Assembly (NCBI GenBank): GCA_033065855.1
Contig: JAVXUO010000359.1
Location: 17,577-81,576 of the forward strand
Direction: 5' to 3'
From: Escallonia rubra
Taxonomy: Eukaryota; Streptophyta; Magnoliopsida; Escalloniales; Escalloniaceae
DNA: 64,000 nucleotides
Part shown: positions 41,350 to 52,200 of the stretch, piece by piece
Position numbering within the stretch: the first letter of the stretch is position 1
How the letters are laid out: each line of letters starts with the position of its first letter
Program-made: the position numbers and the translations under genes
The notes under the pieces: model-generated
Seen by the model: the letters and a program-made list of their open reading frames with translations, nothing else
Told to the model about the DNA's origin: nothing
The model's database searches: none

Positions 41350-42498
41350 TGGAGCCATGGAAGGAGATGGAGATGGAGATGGACCGGCGAAGAGGTCTTC
41401 TTCTGTTCGAACGAGCTAGGGCTACGCCGAGGTCATTTTCGGAAGTTCGGGCGTGTCTGGAGCCGAACGAGCTCTGTGGCTGCTCGTTCTGGACCAAGCC
41501 GGCCGCGGCATTCTCGACCGATTCGAGTTTCGGCGGTGCCGGAATTGGAGGCGGAAAAGGCGTAGAAGGAGGTGGTGGGGTGCGGGAGGAGGGGGGCGAT
41601 ACGATTTCGTTTGGGGAGGCGAGGAAGCTGATGAGGCTGGTGAACGTGGAGGCGCTCAAGATGAAGCTGGGGACGGAAGGGAAGGAGGAGATCGGCTACT
41701 CGGAGCTGATCGAGGCGTGCAAGAGCATGGGCGTCGGGTAAGTCTCCTGTCACTTCAGAAGCTTTAAATTTCCGATGCTTCAGTTATGTAGCTTCTGGAT
41801 TTTGACTAGAAACCTGCCTCATTATGTCTCGAATGTGGAGATAAGAAACGTTAGGCTTTCAATATGTTCAGCAACAGTATTCTCATGTTGACTGGCTTGA
41901 GCTAAACGTTAGAGAACAACTACGATGAAGCCTTTTCTTCACATAAAAGACCTGTTGGCACAATCTGGTGGGAGGTTGCCAATATAACTACACCAGGAAT
42001 GGGTCGACATCACAAAGTACAATTAGAGTTAGAAAATTCAAAGTAGAAAAACACGCAGGAAAGAAAGTTAGAAAGACGAAAGATAAAATTGGTGTTAGAA
42101 TGTTTATGAGTGAACTTGTCATAAATCTGTAGGAGGCTGAGAGAGTTGAATCCAACTCCTGCCCCTTGAAACTTGGTCTCATAGAAGCTCCATTTTACAG
42201 GTTTGCAAAACTGCTGATGTAGCAAGCCGGGTTGAGAGCCAGCTTAAAATGGTCATCAGGCCCATGTATTCTAATCCACCTATTCACGGTGCCTCTATTG
42301 TGGCTGTCATACTCAAGGACAGGTATTTTTTCCTAGTAGATAATTTATGCAATGCAATCAACCCCTTTTTATTCTTGGACAAGTGAATGATCAACCTTAA
42401 TCAGGAAGGGACGAGGCGGCGGCTTTCGCGCGCGTGCTTGACGAGGCCGGCGTGGTCCTCCTCTTTAGAGATAAGGTTTACCTGCATCCCGATAAGGT
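41350..42498 (+). pseudogene. Captured mitochondrial calcium uniporter (MCU) exons 1 and 2
   Basis: Two pieces of a plant MCU gene lie in the CACTA element. The first piece ends at 41737 and includes ISFGEARKLMRLVNVEALKM and EACKSMGVG before a GTAAGT donor. The second (about 42405-42498) reads [20 protein letters not shown] then DKVYLHPDK, followed by a GT donor. The transmembrane helices and the pore motif of MCU are absent, so the product could not be a channel. Splice borders look intact, although joining the pieces in frame needs an acceptor at 42407-42408 rather than the better-looking one at 42403-42404. The upstream limit of the captured segment is uncertain; a long frame from 41022 runs into it. 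Confidence 0.85.
42201..42322 (+). pseudogene. Captured aspartate aminotransferase exon
   Basis: One exon, between an acceptor AG (42199-42200) and a donor GT (42323), encodes [20 protein letters not shown] and then [16 protein letters not shown]. This is the family's highly conserved segment that includes the IRPMYSNPP motif. It lies in the same orientation as, and within the intron of, the captured MCU gene. No other part of the aminotransferase was found. Confidence 0.9.
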
Positions 42499-43297
42499 AC
42501 TCCACTAGCCTTTTCTGTCGATTTGATGTATGGTTATCTTAGTATATTGGTTATGTAATGCCTTGGAAATGACATATCGTTATCGTTATATTACTAATAG
42601 AAGGTTATCATGACCTATCTTTCACGTGGAGCTGTTAAAAATTGATGGTTGACTAGTTTGGTAGGCAAACTCGTGGTGGTGTGAAGAATGTGTACAGGTT
42701 ATTGGATCTGTTAAATGTTAACAGCAACTGTTTGATTAATTCGTGTAGTGATTGAGGACCCTGATGCTTTCCTATGTATTCAAATGATTTTCTGAGTGTA
42801 TGGTAGGAACTGTTCGGTTTGTGAGGGAGGAGCAGATAAGTGGTGCTCTACTAACTGAAATCGTATCTCCAACCATATGAGCTTGGAAGTTCCAAACATG
42901 TTTTAACATGTACCGATTTACCAACCCCCCACCCCCCCAACCCACCAAAACACCGTTCGTTTATGTTTTTCTTTATGCTTTCTAGCACAGACAATTGGCG
43001 CATGTACATATCTTTTTTTGGTGTATGTCTCTTCAAGAATTATTACTTTTGGCCCACGATAATGTCATGATTGATAGTACAAATCTTATTGCGGCTTTGT
43101 TTGATTGGCAGAACACAATTATTCTGTGTTGTTTGTGATACCATTTTTACAACATGGGCGTAACTGGTTCAGGCAAACTAGAATTGAAAAATAAAATTTG
43201 TTTAGCTTCTCTTTTGTAGTTGTATTTCAACAAATGTAGGCCATGGATAAACTAGAATTGTGTCACCATTGATTGATTGTGTAGCAAGCAGTAGCTA

Positions 43298-44051
43298 GCA
43301 TGCAAGATGGGGGGATCTTGCCTGTGAACTATATTTTCTTAAACTCGTAACATCTTCGTTTCGATAATCTCATAAGACTTAAATGTGCCAGTATTATGAG
43401 ACTTGATAAATCCTGTGTTGTTGCAACTGCATATACTGGATAGTGATAACAACTAAACACACAATATCATCTAGTTAACAGGTAACACATTAAGATTGTA
43501 TATTGCAGGCATGAGCTAATTGTTAATATTGTGGCCGCGGTAGGTTTGCTCTCATGATTGTGGACAGTGCGACTGCACTCTATAGGACAGATTTTTCAGG
43601 AAGGGGAGAATTGTCAGCCAGGCAAATGCATCTTGCAAAATTTTTAAGGAGCCTTCAGAAATTAGCTGATGAGGTAGACTCCGCTCCAACTGGGAAACCT
43701 CATTGCTAGTGGTTTAACTTGCTAGGGATTATCATCATCTGGATGATTTATTGTGCGAAAAAGTTGCTAGACATGTTCTGTTCTACTGTACGTTAAGGAC
43801 CTTCCTCAGTTGATAATTTTGAAGTTATCCTTTCCTGTGTCAGTGCAGTTTGGTGTGGCAGTTGTTATTACTAACCAAGTTGTTGCTCAAGTGGATGGTT
43901 CTGCTCTTTTTGCTGGACCTCAAATCAAACCAATTGGTGGCAACATTATGGCTCATGCTTCTACAACGAGGTCTACCTCTGCATGCAAGATGGGGGGATC
44001 TTGCCTGTGAACTATATTGTCTTAAACTCGTAACATCTTCGTTTCGATAAT
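43298..44051. repeat. Pair of 71-bp direct repeats flanking the RAD51 piece
   Basis: The segment from GCATGCAAGATGGGGGGATC to TCGTTTCGATAAT occurs at 43298-43368 and again at 43981-44051, nearly identical. The two copies bracket the captured RAD51 exons. Confidence 0.85.
43542..43970 (+). pseudogene. Captured RAD51 recombinase exons
   Basis: Two neighbouring RAD51 exons and the intron between them are present. The first (about 43542-43673) reads [20 protein letters not shown], containing the Walker B region LMIVDSA, and ends KLADE before a GT. The second (43849-43970) reads [20 protein letters not shown] and ends MAHASTTR before a GT. The Walker A exon and both ends of the protein are missing, so no functional recombinase can be made. 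Reading frames in both exons are still open. Confidence 0.92.
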
Positions 44052-44185
44052 TATTTTTGTCCACAATGTCAAAATTATGGCATTGTGATTTTAGTTAATT
44101 TGATTGGCATGATAATTATTTTTGTCCACAATCACAATGCTTTATAAAGCATTGTGATTTTAGTTAATTTGATTGGCATGATTAT
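44041..44185. repeat. ~68-bp tandem duplication in the CACTA element
   Basis: AATTATTTTTGTCCACAAT ... GTGATTTTAGTTAATTTGAT occurs twice in a row (from about 44046 and 44112). Confidence 0.8.
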
Positions 44186-45693
44186 GGTTCCCTTACTGGT
44201 GCATCTATTGATCTTGCAATAGCGGTTCTATAAGTTGGTGCTTGGCAGGGGTGTAGTGATAGCATGGAAATGATTTTGTAAATATTTTTTTTGACAAATA
44301 AGGAGCTATGCCTACGGTATGTACCGTAGGCATAGGTTGGGAATAAAAATAAGAATACAGCTATACCTACGGTAGTACCGTAGGCATAGCTATAAAAATA
44401 ATAATACAGCTATGCCTACGGTAGTACCGTAGGCATAGCTGGGAATAAATGGGCTACGGTATAACCGTAGGCATAACCTTCAACCCCCGTAGGCATAGAT
44501 CTAGGGCATCGCCTCTTCTAGCTACGGTATAGTACCGTAGGGATAGGCTATGCCTACGGGACATGGCACCTATACCTACGGTACTGTACCGTAGGCATAA
44601 GCTGGTTTTCTTGTAGTGTAATTAAACATAATTCGCCAAATATATTACGATGTCTTTCAAATAATTAAACAAATACATTACAATGTCTTACACATAATTA
44701 AACAAATATATTACAATGTTTTAAATCCCTAGTCCTTGATTCAAGTGGTATTAACCGAATCTCAACAATAAATCAATGTCTGCGTTCCAAATTCTTGCAT
44801 CAATGCGGTCTCTTAAATTTCCCCATTCTCTTTTGTTGTTGAGGGTTACTTAGATCTGCCAAAGTATATCTGCCAAAGAAAGGTGATAGAGGCGGTGGCG
44901 GTGCTACGAGATGGATGCAATGGAGGTCGAAAACCCTGCACATAGAGAAATGACTTACCGATCTTGTCTTCGAGAGGATTAATGCGACTGAAAAGAGGAA
45001 AAGGGGAACCATACCTTTGCAAATGCAAATTGTGGCTACGTCGAAGAAAGAAGACGGAGGCGGTGACCGGTGGCCAGTGGAGGCGATGGAGGCGATGGGC
45101 TGTGGAGTCGGTGATAGAGTACAGCCGCGGCCGATCGAGCAAATGGATGAAAGAGATGAGAAACCCTAACTTTTAGGTGGGTTTTATACTATAGAAGAAA
45201 AAAGAAATCTGCTGTTGCTAGTGAGGCTCGATTGCTCGAAGCATCGACCACATTAATCCATCCTTCAACCCGCGTAAAAATGGGTTTCCAAAACTAGAAA
45301 AAAGAACAAATTGCTCTTTTTGGAAACGGGCCTATTTTTAAACTCTTGGGCCCTTTTTAAAAACGGAAGTATAACCAAACATCCCATTTTTGTTAGGTTT
45401 AGGCAAAAAAAGAGCAAAAAAAAAAACAGTTGTCAGACGGGGCCTTATTTTTACGATAAGCATACCTAACTTATTTTTTAGTAATTTAAAATTTACTTTA
45501 CCGAGTACTAAGATTTTTTTTTAACTAACCATGACTAGTAAGTAGTAAGTAGGGGTTTTGAGCACACACGTCATGTATACGTATATTGACGGTGGCTGAC
45601 GTTCGCCTTCTTCTTTCAGGGCAAACTCGGTTTCCCTTCTCCACTTCGATCAACACCTGAAGCTGCAACCACTTCACTTCTCAGGTTCCTATC

Positions 45694-46540
45694 TGTTGGA
45701 GTATTTTAACAAAAAATTCTCTTTGTTTTCAAGATTGGTTTTGAAAAAAGCATTGAAGTTTTGAGTAAAATTATAAAGTACTTTAGTCCCACATTGCTTG
45801 AAAATGGAAAGAGAAAACTTTCTTACATACTTAAACTTTTGGAAAGTTTTTGTCCCACATTGGCCATTGTAAAGAACTTTAAGGAGTATATAAAGTGACA
45901 CTCATTGGCTTTTAAGTAAGATGCGCTTGAGTTTAAGACTCGCACGCGCAAGGGGGGAAGGACAAGTGGGGGAGATACGGATGCTCTGTGGCAGCATTCC
46001 GGCCTCCCCGAAGCTCATATGGGACTATAGCATGTCTATTTATTCTGCAAAATATAGCTGTTGGGCAACAGTCATATTCTTCATTACTTCCCAACAGTCA
46101 CATTTTCTTTTATTACACAACAGTCATATTTTTTATTGCAGCACTTTATTTCTGAAATAAATTTCGGATTTATTTTTTGTAACAGATTTCCAACAGCTAT
46201 TTTTCTTCACCTATAAAAAGGAGATATCTTCCTCACTTTGCACACACAACTCTCAAACTCTCTTTTCTGATTTCTAAACACTTAGACTTGTGGGCATTTT
46301 GGTAAGGTATCGAGTGAAGCTTCTGCTTCATTCGTTTGTGCAGAATTATGAGTGAAGTAACAGTGAAAGCTGGGCTGTTGTATCCCGGAGGCGACGCGTT
46401 AATAACCTTGCTGCACCGGTGGTAATTCTCCGAAGGGGCGCGAATCGTCTTAAGAGAGCGACCTAGTCCGCGCCTCAGCCAGCTGTTTTATATTATATTT
46501 TAGGAGTTGTTCTTGCCTGTTTCTTGCAACAATTCCAACA
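45694..46540. mobile_element. Solo LTR, copia-type
   Basis: The LTR is 847 bp, starts TGTTGGAGTATTTTAAC and ends GCAACAATTCCAACA, with an exact 5-bp duplication CTATC (45689-45693 and 46541-46545). A promoter-like CTATAAAAAGG lies at 46211-46221. There is no internal region, so it is the product of LTR-LTR recombination. Its first ~260 bp match the truncated LTR at 4632 that follows a copia RNase H end, which is the reason for the copia call. Confidence 0.9.
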
Positions 46541-46545
46541 CTATC

Positions 46546-47393
46546 CCTCTCGCGCTTTCTCTCTATTTGAGTATCCACACATGCATGTTTATGGGATCGA
46601 TCTGAGCAATGAGGGGTTTGTTTTTTCAATTCCTGCCATTAGATATGTTGATTAAAGTTTTACGTTTGGATGGATTTGCTTCTCCTTCACTGGTGCATGC
46701 ACTATTAGAGACTATATTAAAGTTTTTGGAGGCGGACTTGTGGTTTGTTTGTGGGTAACGTGACGGAGAATGGAAGATGGTGACCGGTGGTGGTTTCGGA
46801 CGAGATTCATTTTCAATTGATGGTGACTGGTGAATGCTTGCTCGGATGGTAAATTATTGAGCATCGAGTGGAGAGCGAAGGGCCATCGCTCGTCTCTTCT
46901 CACAACGCTCCAGAAATCTACTGCGTTGATATTTTGGAAAATGGTTAATCAAGTTCCATTTCACTGTGAACTTTGACAAGGCGTACATGTAACCCCCTAC
47001 TTGTCTTCGTGAAAATTTAACTTTTGGCTAAAAGGTACTTGGAAAGGAGTGAAGACCAGAGAGCCATTTTTCTTGCCTTCCTTTAATGGGACATAGGAAT
47101 CACAAGCGATCTGCTTAAAGATCACAATTTTCTTCGTAGATGATCTGCTTTTGGGTTTTAGATCGTGCTTGTTAATGATGAATCGCGACCAACTAGAGTT
47201 TGAAGAAGAGAGTTATGCTATGAACCAATTTCTGTTTACTTGTGTTATCCACAGAGAAGCTGACATGTTCTAATGCACATAAAGTTTCTTTTGCTTGTAT
47301 CTTAGGACATATTGTATGGTGGAAAAGATCACATTTTCACTTTGCATAACTAGTAATTGAAGCAGTTGAAGCTTGTTTTGTACCCAGTTGATC
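46546..47393. other. Intergenic, upstream of the ferredoxin pseudogene
   Basis: No gene is recognised. If the ferredoxin locus was once a normal gene, its promoter and 5' UTR (often with an intron in this family) would lie here. A pyrimidine-poor but AG-ending TACCCAG sits just before the homology at 47394. Confidence 0.4.
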
Positions 47394-47850
47394 GTTTCTA
47401 CAGCGAGACTTACTTCCCAATGCATGCTCAGAAGTGCACCTCAGTGCTTTACTATGAGCGCCTTTATCAAGGCCCCATCTTCCCTTGCCTCTGTCAAAAG
47501 CATTTCTAAAGCCTTTGGCCTGGAATCTGCCTCTGGTTTCAGAGCAACTGCAATGGCAGTATATAAGGTTAAGCTCATTGGACCTGAGGGTGAAGTTAAT
47601 GAGTTTTGAGGCCCCTGATGATGCTTACATCCTCGATTCAGCCGAGAATACGGGACTTGAGCTGGCGTATTCATGCCGGGCTGGTGCGTGCTCCACCAGT
47701 GCTGGGAAGATGGTGAAGGGTGCTGTTGACCAGTCTGATGGATCATTTCTTGATGAGAACCAGATGAAGGAGGGTTACTTGCTAACCTGCATTTCCTACC
47801 CAACTGCTGATTGTGAGCTTCATACTCACAAGGAAGGTGATCTTTACTAA
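47394..47850 (+). pseudogene. Root-type plastid ferredoxin (Fd3-like) pseudogene
   Basis: The sequence matches non-photosynthetic 2Fe-2S ferredoxin over its whole length. The transit peptide ([17 protein letters not shown] region) and mature start [18 protein letters not shown] are on one frame. [20 protein letters not shown] to the C-terminal HTHKEGDLY are on the next. A T run at 47604-47607 has one base too many and creates a TGA at 47607-47609. In the cluster loop, [12 protein letters not shown] has Ser (AGT, 47698-47700) where the family has the third iron ligand Cys. The usual MST... start appears as VST at 47394. Three lesions in a small gene argue for a pseudogene rather than a sequencing error. 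No intron splits the coding part, which is normal for ferredoxins, so retrocopy and decayed duplicate cannot be told apart. Confidence 0.9.
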
Positions 47851-49121
47851 GGCCTATTTCGGGCCATACATCTTGTTTGGTGAGGTAGAGTTACTTTTCT
47901 TGTTGGAAAATTGGTTGTGTGAGGATAACTTTGTATTTAGATTCATCAAGTTAGGGTTCGTGATTTTCCCTCATCTCAATACACAAATGCCAGATCCAAA
48001 TAGTGCCTAATGACTGAAAAGCCCTCCTTCTTGTCCTCCTAATTTCTGACATCTGCTCCTAAACCTGAAGTTGGCATCATTTCCCATAAAACAAACTTTA
48101 GCTTTTACTGGTTAGAAATTTTTTTCCAATCCCGTATATAGTGACAATTAATAATCGCTAAATGTTTATAGTGACTTTTCTTCTAACACTTTCAGCGACA
48201 ATTATTGACAGCACTCTTTTAGCGTCATTAAATAAAACTCACTACAAACATTTAGAGACGATTAATTATCGTTATATAGGAGGTAGGAGGAAGATTCATC
48301 CAATCGCAGTAGAGCTAAATTTTTTTCCTTCCCAAAACTCGTGGATGTGCATGACAAAGTTGGTCTACCTGTTGAGATCTTCAACACATCTGTAGGACAA
48401 AGTTGGTCATCATCTTGCTGCACTTAGACTGACGTACAATATTAACTCAACGTTACAAAAAATGTGTTAGGTTAATTACAAAAAGTACCCATTATTCTGT
48501 GTTGGAACTAATCCATCGTCCAACTTTAGTGACTTTATAATAGTAATTTTTAGCGGCACTGATAACCTTTTCATGCGGCTCTTTCAAAACTGTATGCTAA
48601 CTTGAATAAGAGAATTATTTGTAGACGGATTACTCTCGTTTTTTCTGTGCGGTGCCTTCTAAAGTTTCATCCAGTTCTCAGCCCGGCATCCAAGTGAATA
48701 TGTTCATGCAATATGAAAAATGATGTTCTCTGAGGAGGGAGCACTGTGCAACTACGTTACTATATCAGGGAGCTTTATGCAATTAGCTTTAGAAAAGTAA
48801 AAAAAAATATAAAGAAAATTGACTTCTTCGACTCACCACTCTTTTACCATCGGGAGCGATCAATTTTGCCGTCAAGAAAACGTATCCATGGGTGAGAAGA
48901 AGAAAGATGTGGTTAGAAACCAAAATTAAACGATTGGTATTGATTTTGTAATCATAATATAACAGCGATATAGTACAAATGAATGATCAAAATGGACGGA
49001 ATGGCGATAATAATTGAAACCAAAATTTAGCTTGGTTTTTGGTCAGATGTTAGAGGTTTTTGGTCGAAAGCCCAATGTGGGCCAGTTTTTGGTGACAATA
49101 TAAAGCCCAAATCAGAAAACA
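47851..49121. other. Intergenic, with a foldback MITE
   Basis: No gene is recognised. Besides the foldback element at 48133-48277, several isolated TTTAGCGNC-like words occur (for example near 48550), suggesting older relatives. Confidence 0.4.
48133..48277. mobile_element. Foldback MITE, ~145 bp
   Basis: The left arm TATATAGTGACAATTAATAA then TCGCTAAATGTTTATAGTGA is matched, inverted and imperfect, by the right arm (TATATAACGATAATTAATCG then TCTCTAAATGTTTGTAGTGA when read on the minus strand). The arms are about 40 bp. No clear target duplication was found. Confidence 0.65.
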
Positions 49122-49135
49122 ATATACGTGACCTA

Positions 49136-49218
49136 TTTTTTTTTTGGTGCAAAAAAGGCTAGACCGTAAGGCTCTAATCCAACCGGCAGGGAGTATTGCG
49201 CCTCGGGGACCTACAAGG
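49136..49218 (-). mobile_element. SINE-like retroposed insert with 14-bp target duplication
   Basis: The 83-bp insert is bounded by exact copies of ATATACGTGACCTA (49122-49135 and 49219-49232). On the minus strand it reads from TCCTTGTAGGTCCCCGAGG to an A10 tail. A poly(A) end with a long target duplication is the signature of LINE-driven retroposition. It is too short to show a tRNA-like promoter, so it may be a 5'-truncated SINE. Confidence 0.75.
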
Positions 49219-49232
49219 ATATACGTGACCTA

Positions 49233-52200
49233 CTATGTGACCCAAAAATGGCCTAAGCCGATGAAAGAAGCCCAAATCTATTACATTTGTAAAGCCTTAA
49301 GCAATTATAAATCCAAATATTAACCTTGTCCATTGACTGAACAGAAGACCGTTTGAATACGAACATTAAGCAAATTGGTTGAACCCCTGCAATCGAACAT
49401 AATCATTAACAAAAGTGGTATCACTAGTCTTCTTGTACATATAATACTAAGTTTGAGCGGGTCAAAGGCAGACCATTCACGTCCAGCAAAAAATTAATTC
49501 CTCGTGTTTTGAAAAACTCGAACACAAGACATAAGAATATTTCACAGAGTCGTCACGAATACGGTTTTGAATTTATATTTTGTCCCCTCCAACTTCAACT
49601 GTATAGGACCAAGCAAAACCAATGACTTGTGTTGCTGGTAAAAGAAACATCAAGCATGCACCTAACCAAAGAATTCTATGAACTTAGGGTTCATATTGGA
49701 CTCGTCATTCAAGGATATGACTTGCTCTAACTCAGTCCACCTGTTCAATTGAATAGTAGTAAATTCTAAGCTGCCATTTGTTCCTACATTCCGTTCAAAC
49801 GCTTGCAGACCAAACATGATGTTGGACCAACTTCAAAAGTCCCAACTCCCAGGTCTCCTTTTTCTTTGTTCTGGTCAGCTTTTTATATAGCCCAAAGAAG
49901 AGAAAAGTTTCACCTTTAATTCAAACCATGCAACTAAGTTTGGAGCCTCGGACCGTTTCCTCCAGTTGCCACGAGACTTTTCTGATTACGTAGTACCTTT
50001 GAAGTCACTAATGATGTATCAAAATTAGGGTTCTCCAAGTCGATTTAGCAGTGTATAGTCGAAATGCATTAGTCTCTACAACATTGCTAATGCGCTATTT
50101 GCTAGATAGGTGTTGAATGCTCTCGCAGTATCGCTGATAGATTTTTTATAATGTTTATGGTACATGGGCGTCCCAAATTCTGATTGAACGTTAACCATGT
50201 GTAATTACAATTCTTATGTTTTGATGTTTGGTAACAGTGCCTTCTGACTTTTTTTTAAACTATATGTGAGAGGACTTGCAAAAATATCCTCTTTTCGCAT
50301 AATGTTTTAGTACTGTTCGTGCTATTTTGATTACCGTTACTCCTACCAAATATACCCCTACTCTTAGTCAAATGGAGTATATAAATATTTTGAGCATAGA
50401 CAGTTTACCTTGATCATGGTTCAAAGAAATCAACTCTTATGAATCTTTAACACTTTGAAAGTACAAAAGCTTCGATTAAAAGATGAATTACTCTTTGCTT
50501 ATTGTTCAAGGGAGTTAATAGTGACTTGATGCATCTATGACAAGTTTGTTTACTCAGGGTAAACAGAGGTGTGCTAGTGAAATTAAGACTTTGTTTGTGT
50601 GTGGTTCTAAAGAGGATTAAATGGTACGACGTGTATGGCTTTTTATAGGTGGAATTTCAATCATTAGTCTCACGTCAATCCAATCTAGATCAATCCAATC
50701 TGGGCTTTGAATGAAGACTTGCCTCGATTTGGAATCCATTGGTGATGTGGCATGTGGAGGATTTAGATCGAATGAGCCTTGCTAGGTCTGAGTCGTTACA
50801 AATACTCCTTGGTGCAAATAATAGGTTAGGTTTCCGATCGGCAAAGGTGGAGTCTTTTTTACGGTCACACGAAATGTCAGATGTGGAAGGGTTCTGTGGG
50901 GAGGAGACCCTTGGTGGTTGAGCGCACCGACTTTCCATCATCTATATCTAACTTTTATCTTTAAAGATCTTTAAAGACAATTTCTATTTAGTGAATTGGC
51001 TTTGAGTGACAAACGGAAAGTATAAGAACTAAAAAGTGGAGTGCAATTACTAAGTTGCATTTCCATATCCGAAACAACATAAATTTGATTACATTCCTCA
51101 AGATAGGTTGCTAAAAAAAATTTAGCGAATGTTTGACTCTCATCTTTGTTTGTTTGTCTACACTTTTTGAAATTATAGATACAAATAGTTTGTTGTCGGG
51201 GGCACGCAAAAGTAATTTTCAAACCCTCAAATTCATGTATTACAATTTGATGGTAGACGGAAAGAAATTGTAAATCGACTCGAAAGATCAACCAATCCAC
51301 TCTTTCCCATCGTATGAATTATACAAGCTCGGTTCTTGCGACTTTTATCGCCTTCAAATAAATGCATGATTAGTTATAGTTGGAGTTTTCGAAGTCTAGA
51401 ACTACCGTTATATTCTTTAAAAAGTAACTTGAAGCCTAGAACTACTGTTATACTCTTTAAAAAGTAACTTGATAGCTACCGTAAATAGTATAGATCTGTT
51501 ATTTTGCAATATATTAAAATTCTTCCTCCATGCATATATAATAACAAAAGTTTTATCTTCTTTTGTGTTTTCAATCATTTGCGACAAATATTGTGCCTAC
51601 GTTTTGTCTATAAATGTCAACAATATCAATCAATCTCTCCGGGCCACTCTTCTTCTCCTCCAAAAATGGTCCTCCTTAATTAGGACGGTGGACCAATCCA
51701 CTGCTTATCAACATTTTGGCAGTTGGATTGACCATCTGCATTCATACCTGACCAATATTTTCTTGACAGTCTGTCTAAATTTTTAGTCCCTTTGGTCTTA
51801 ATTAATGTTACATTGTCCTTTTTATTTCCGGTGTTTGTAAATAAATCCATCTCGTTTCTAATGATTATGTGTATGCAAAATAAGATGAATGGCCAAATTA
51901 TATTTTTTGATAATTCTACACATGTTGAAGGAGTTCAAGGGGATTGTGGCTCAGAGAGTTAAGGAAAGGTGGACTTGTGGAGTTCGGGGTGAGAGAAATT
52001 AGAGATGTGGGATGTCGTTGCTGTCGAAAAAACTCATCAAAGATCGTTTCATAAGATAAACCAATGAAGCTTGTTCACAATTAAAAGCTCGTTAACTTGT
52101 TGAGCTCAGCCGAGCTCATTAAGCAAATTTTATAGAGAGGCTCAGTTGAGATCCGCTCGATTGATAAAGAAGCTAAGCTTGATCACAATCTAAAAGTCAA

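Larger units (their letters stand above)
40950..44618. mobile_element. Pack-CACTA element carrying pieces of three host genes
   Basis: The element is 3,669 bp, starts CACTACGCCAAAAC and ends GGTTTTCTTGTAGTG, with an exact TAA duplication (40947-40949 and 44619-44621), as CACTA/En-Spm elements have. Subterminal arrays of TACCGTAGGCATA and TGCCTACGGTA occur near both ends, densest at 44308-44600. No transposase is seen. Inside, in one orientation, lie exon pieces of a mitochondrial calcium uniporter, an aspartate aminotransferase and RAD51 (separate entries). Confidence 0.92.
40732..45444. mobile_element. Harbinger-like non-autonomous element split by the CACTA element
   Basis: The left end AGCTCTGTTTGACAAG and the right end, inverted, GGCCCCGTCTGACAAC form a 16-bp imperfect terminal repeat. 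It resembles the one at 11979-12532, with T-tracts next to it on both sides. Flanking triplets are TAA (left) and TTA (right), a one-base mismatch for a 3-bp duplication. Removing the CACTA insertion leaves roughly 1.04 kb. A purine-rich stretch at about 44870-45180 gives low-complexity frames only. Confidence 0.6.

Noticed and set aside
41022-41741. 239-codon frame as a stand-alone gene
   Set aside because: It is the captured MCU exon 1 plus upstream sequence inside the CACTA element. The frame ends by reading through the exon's donor site.
44800-45142. 98-codon minus-strand frame
   Set aside because: It has low-complexity purine/pyrimidine bias within the Harbinger-like element and no family motif.
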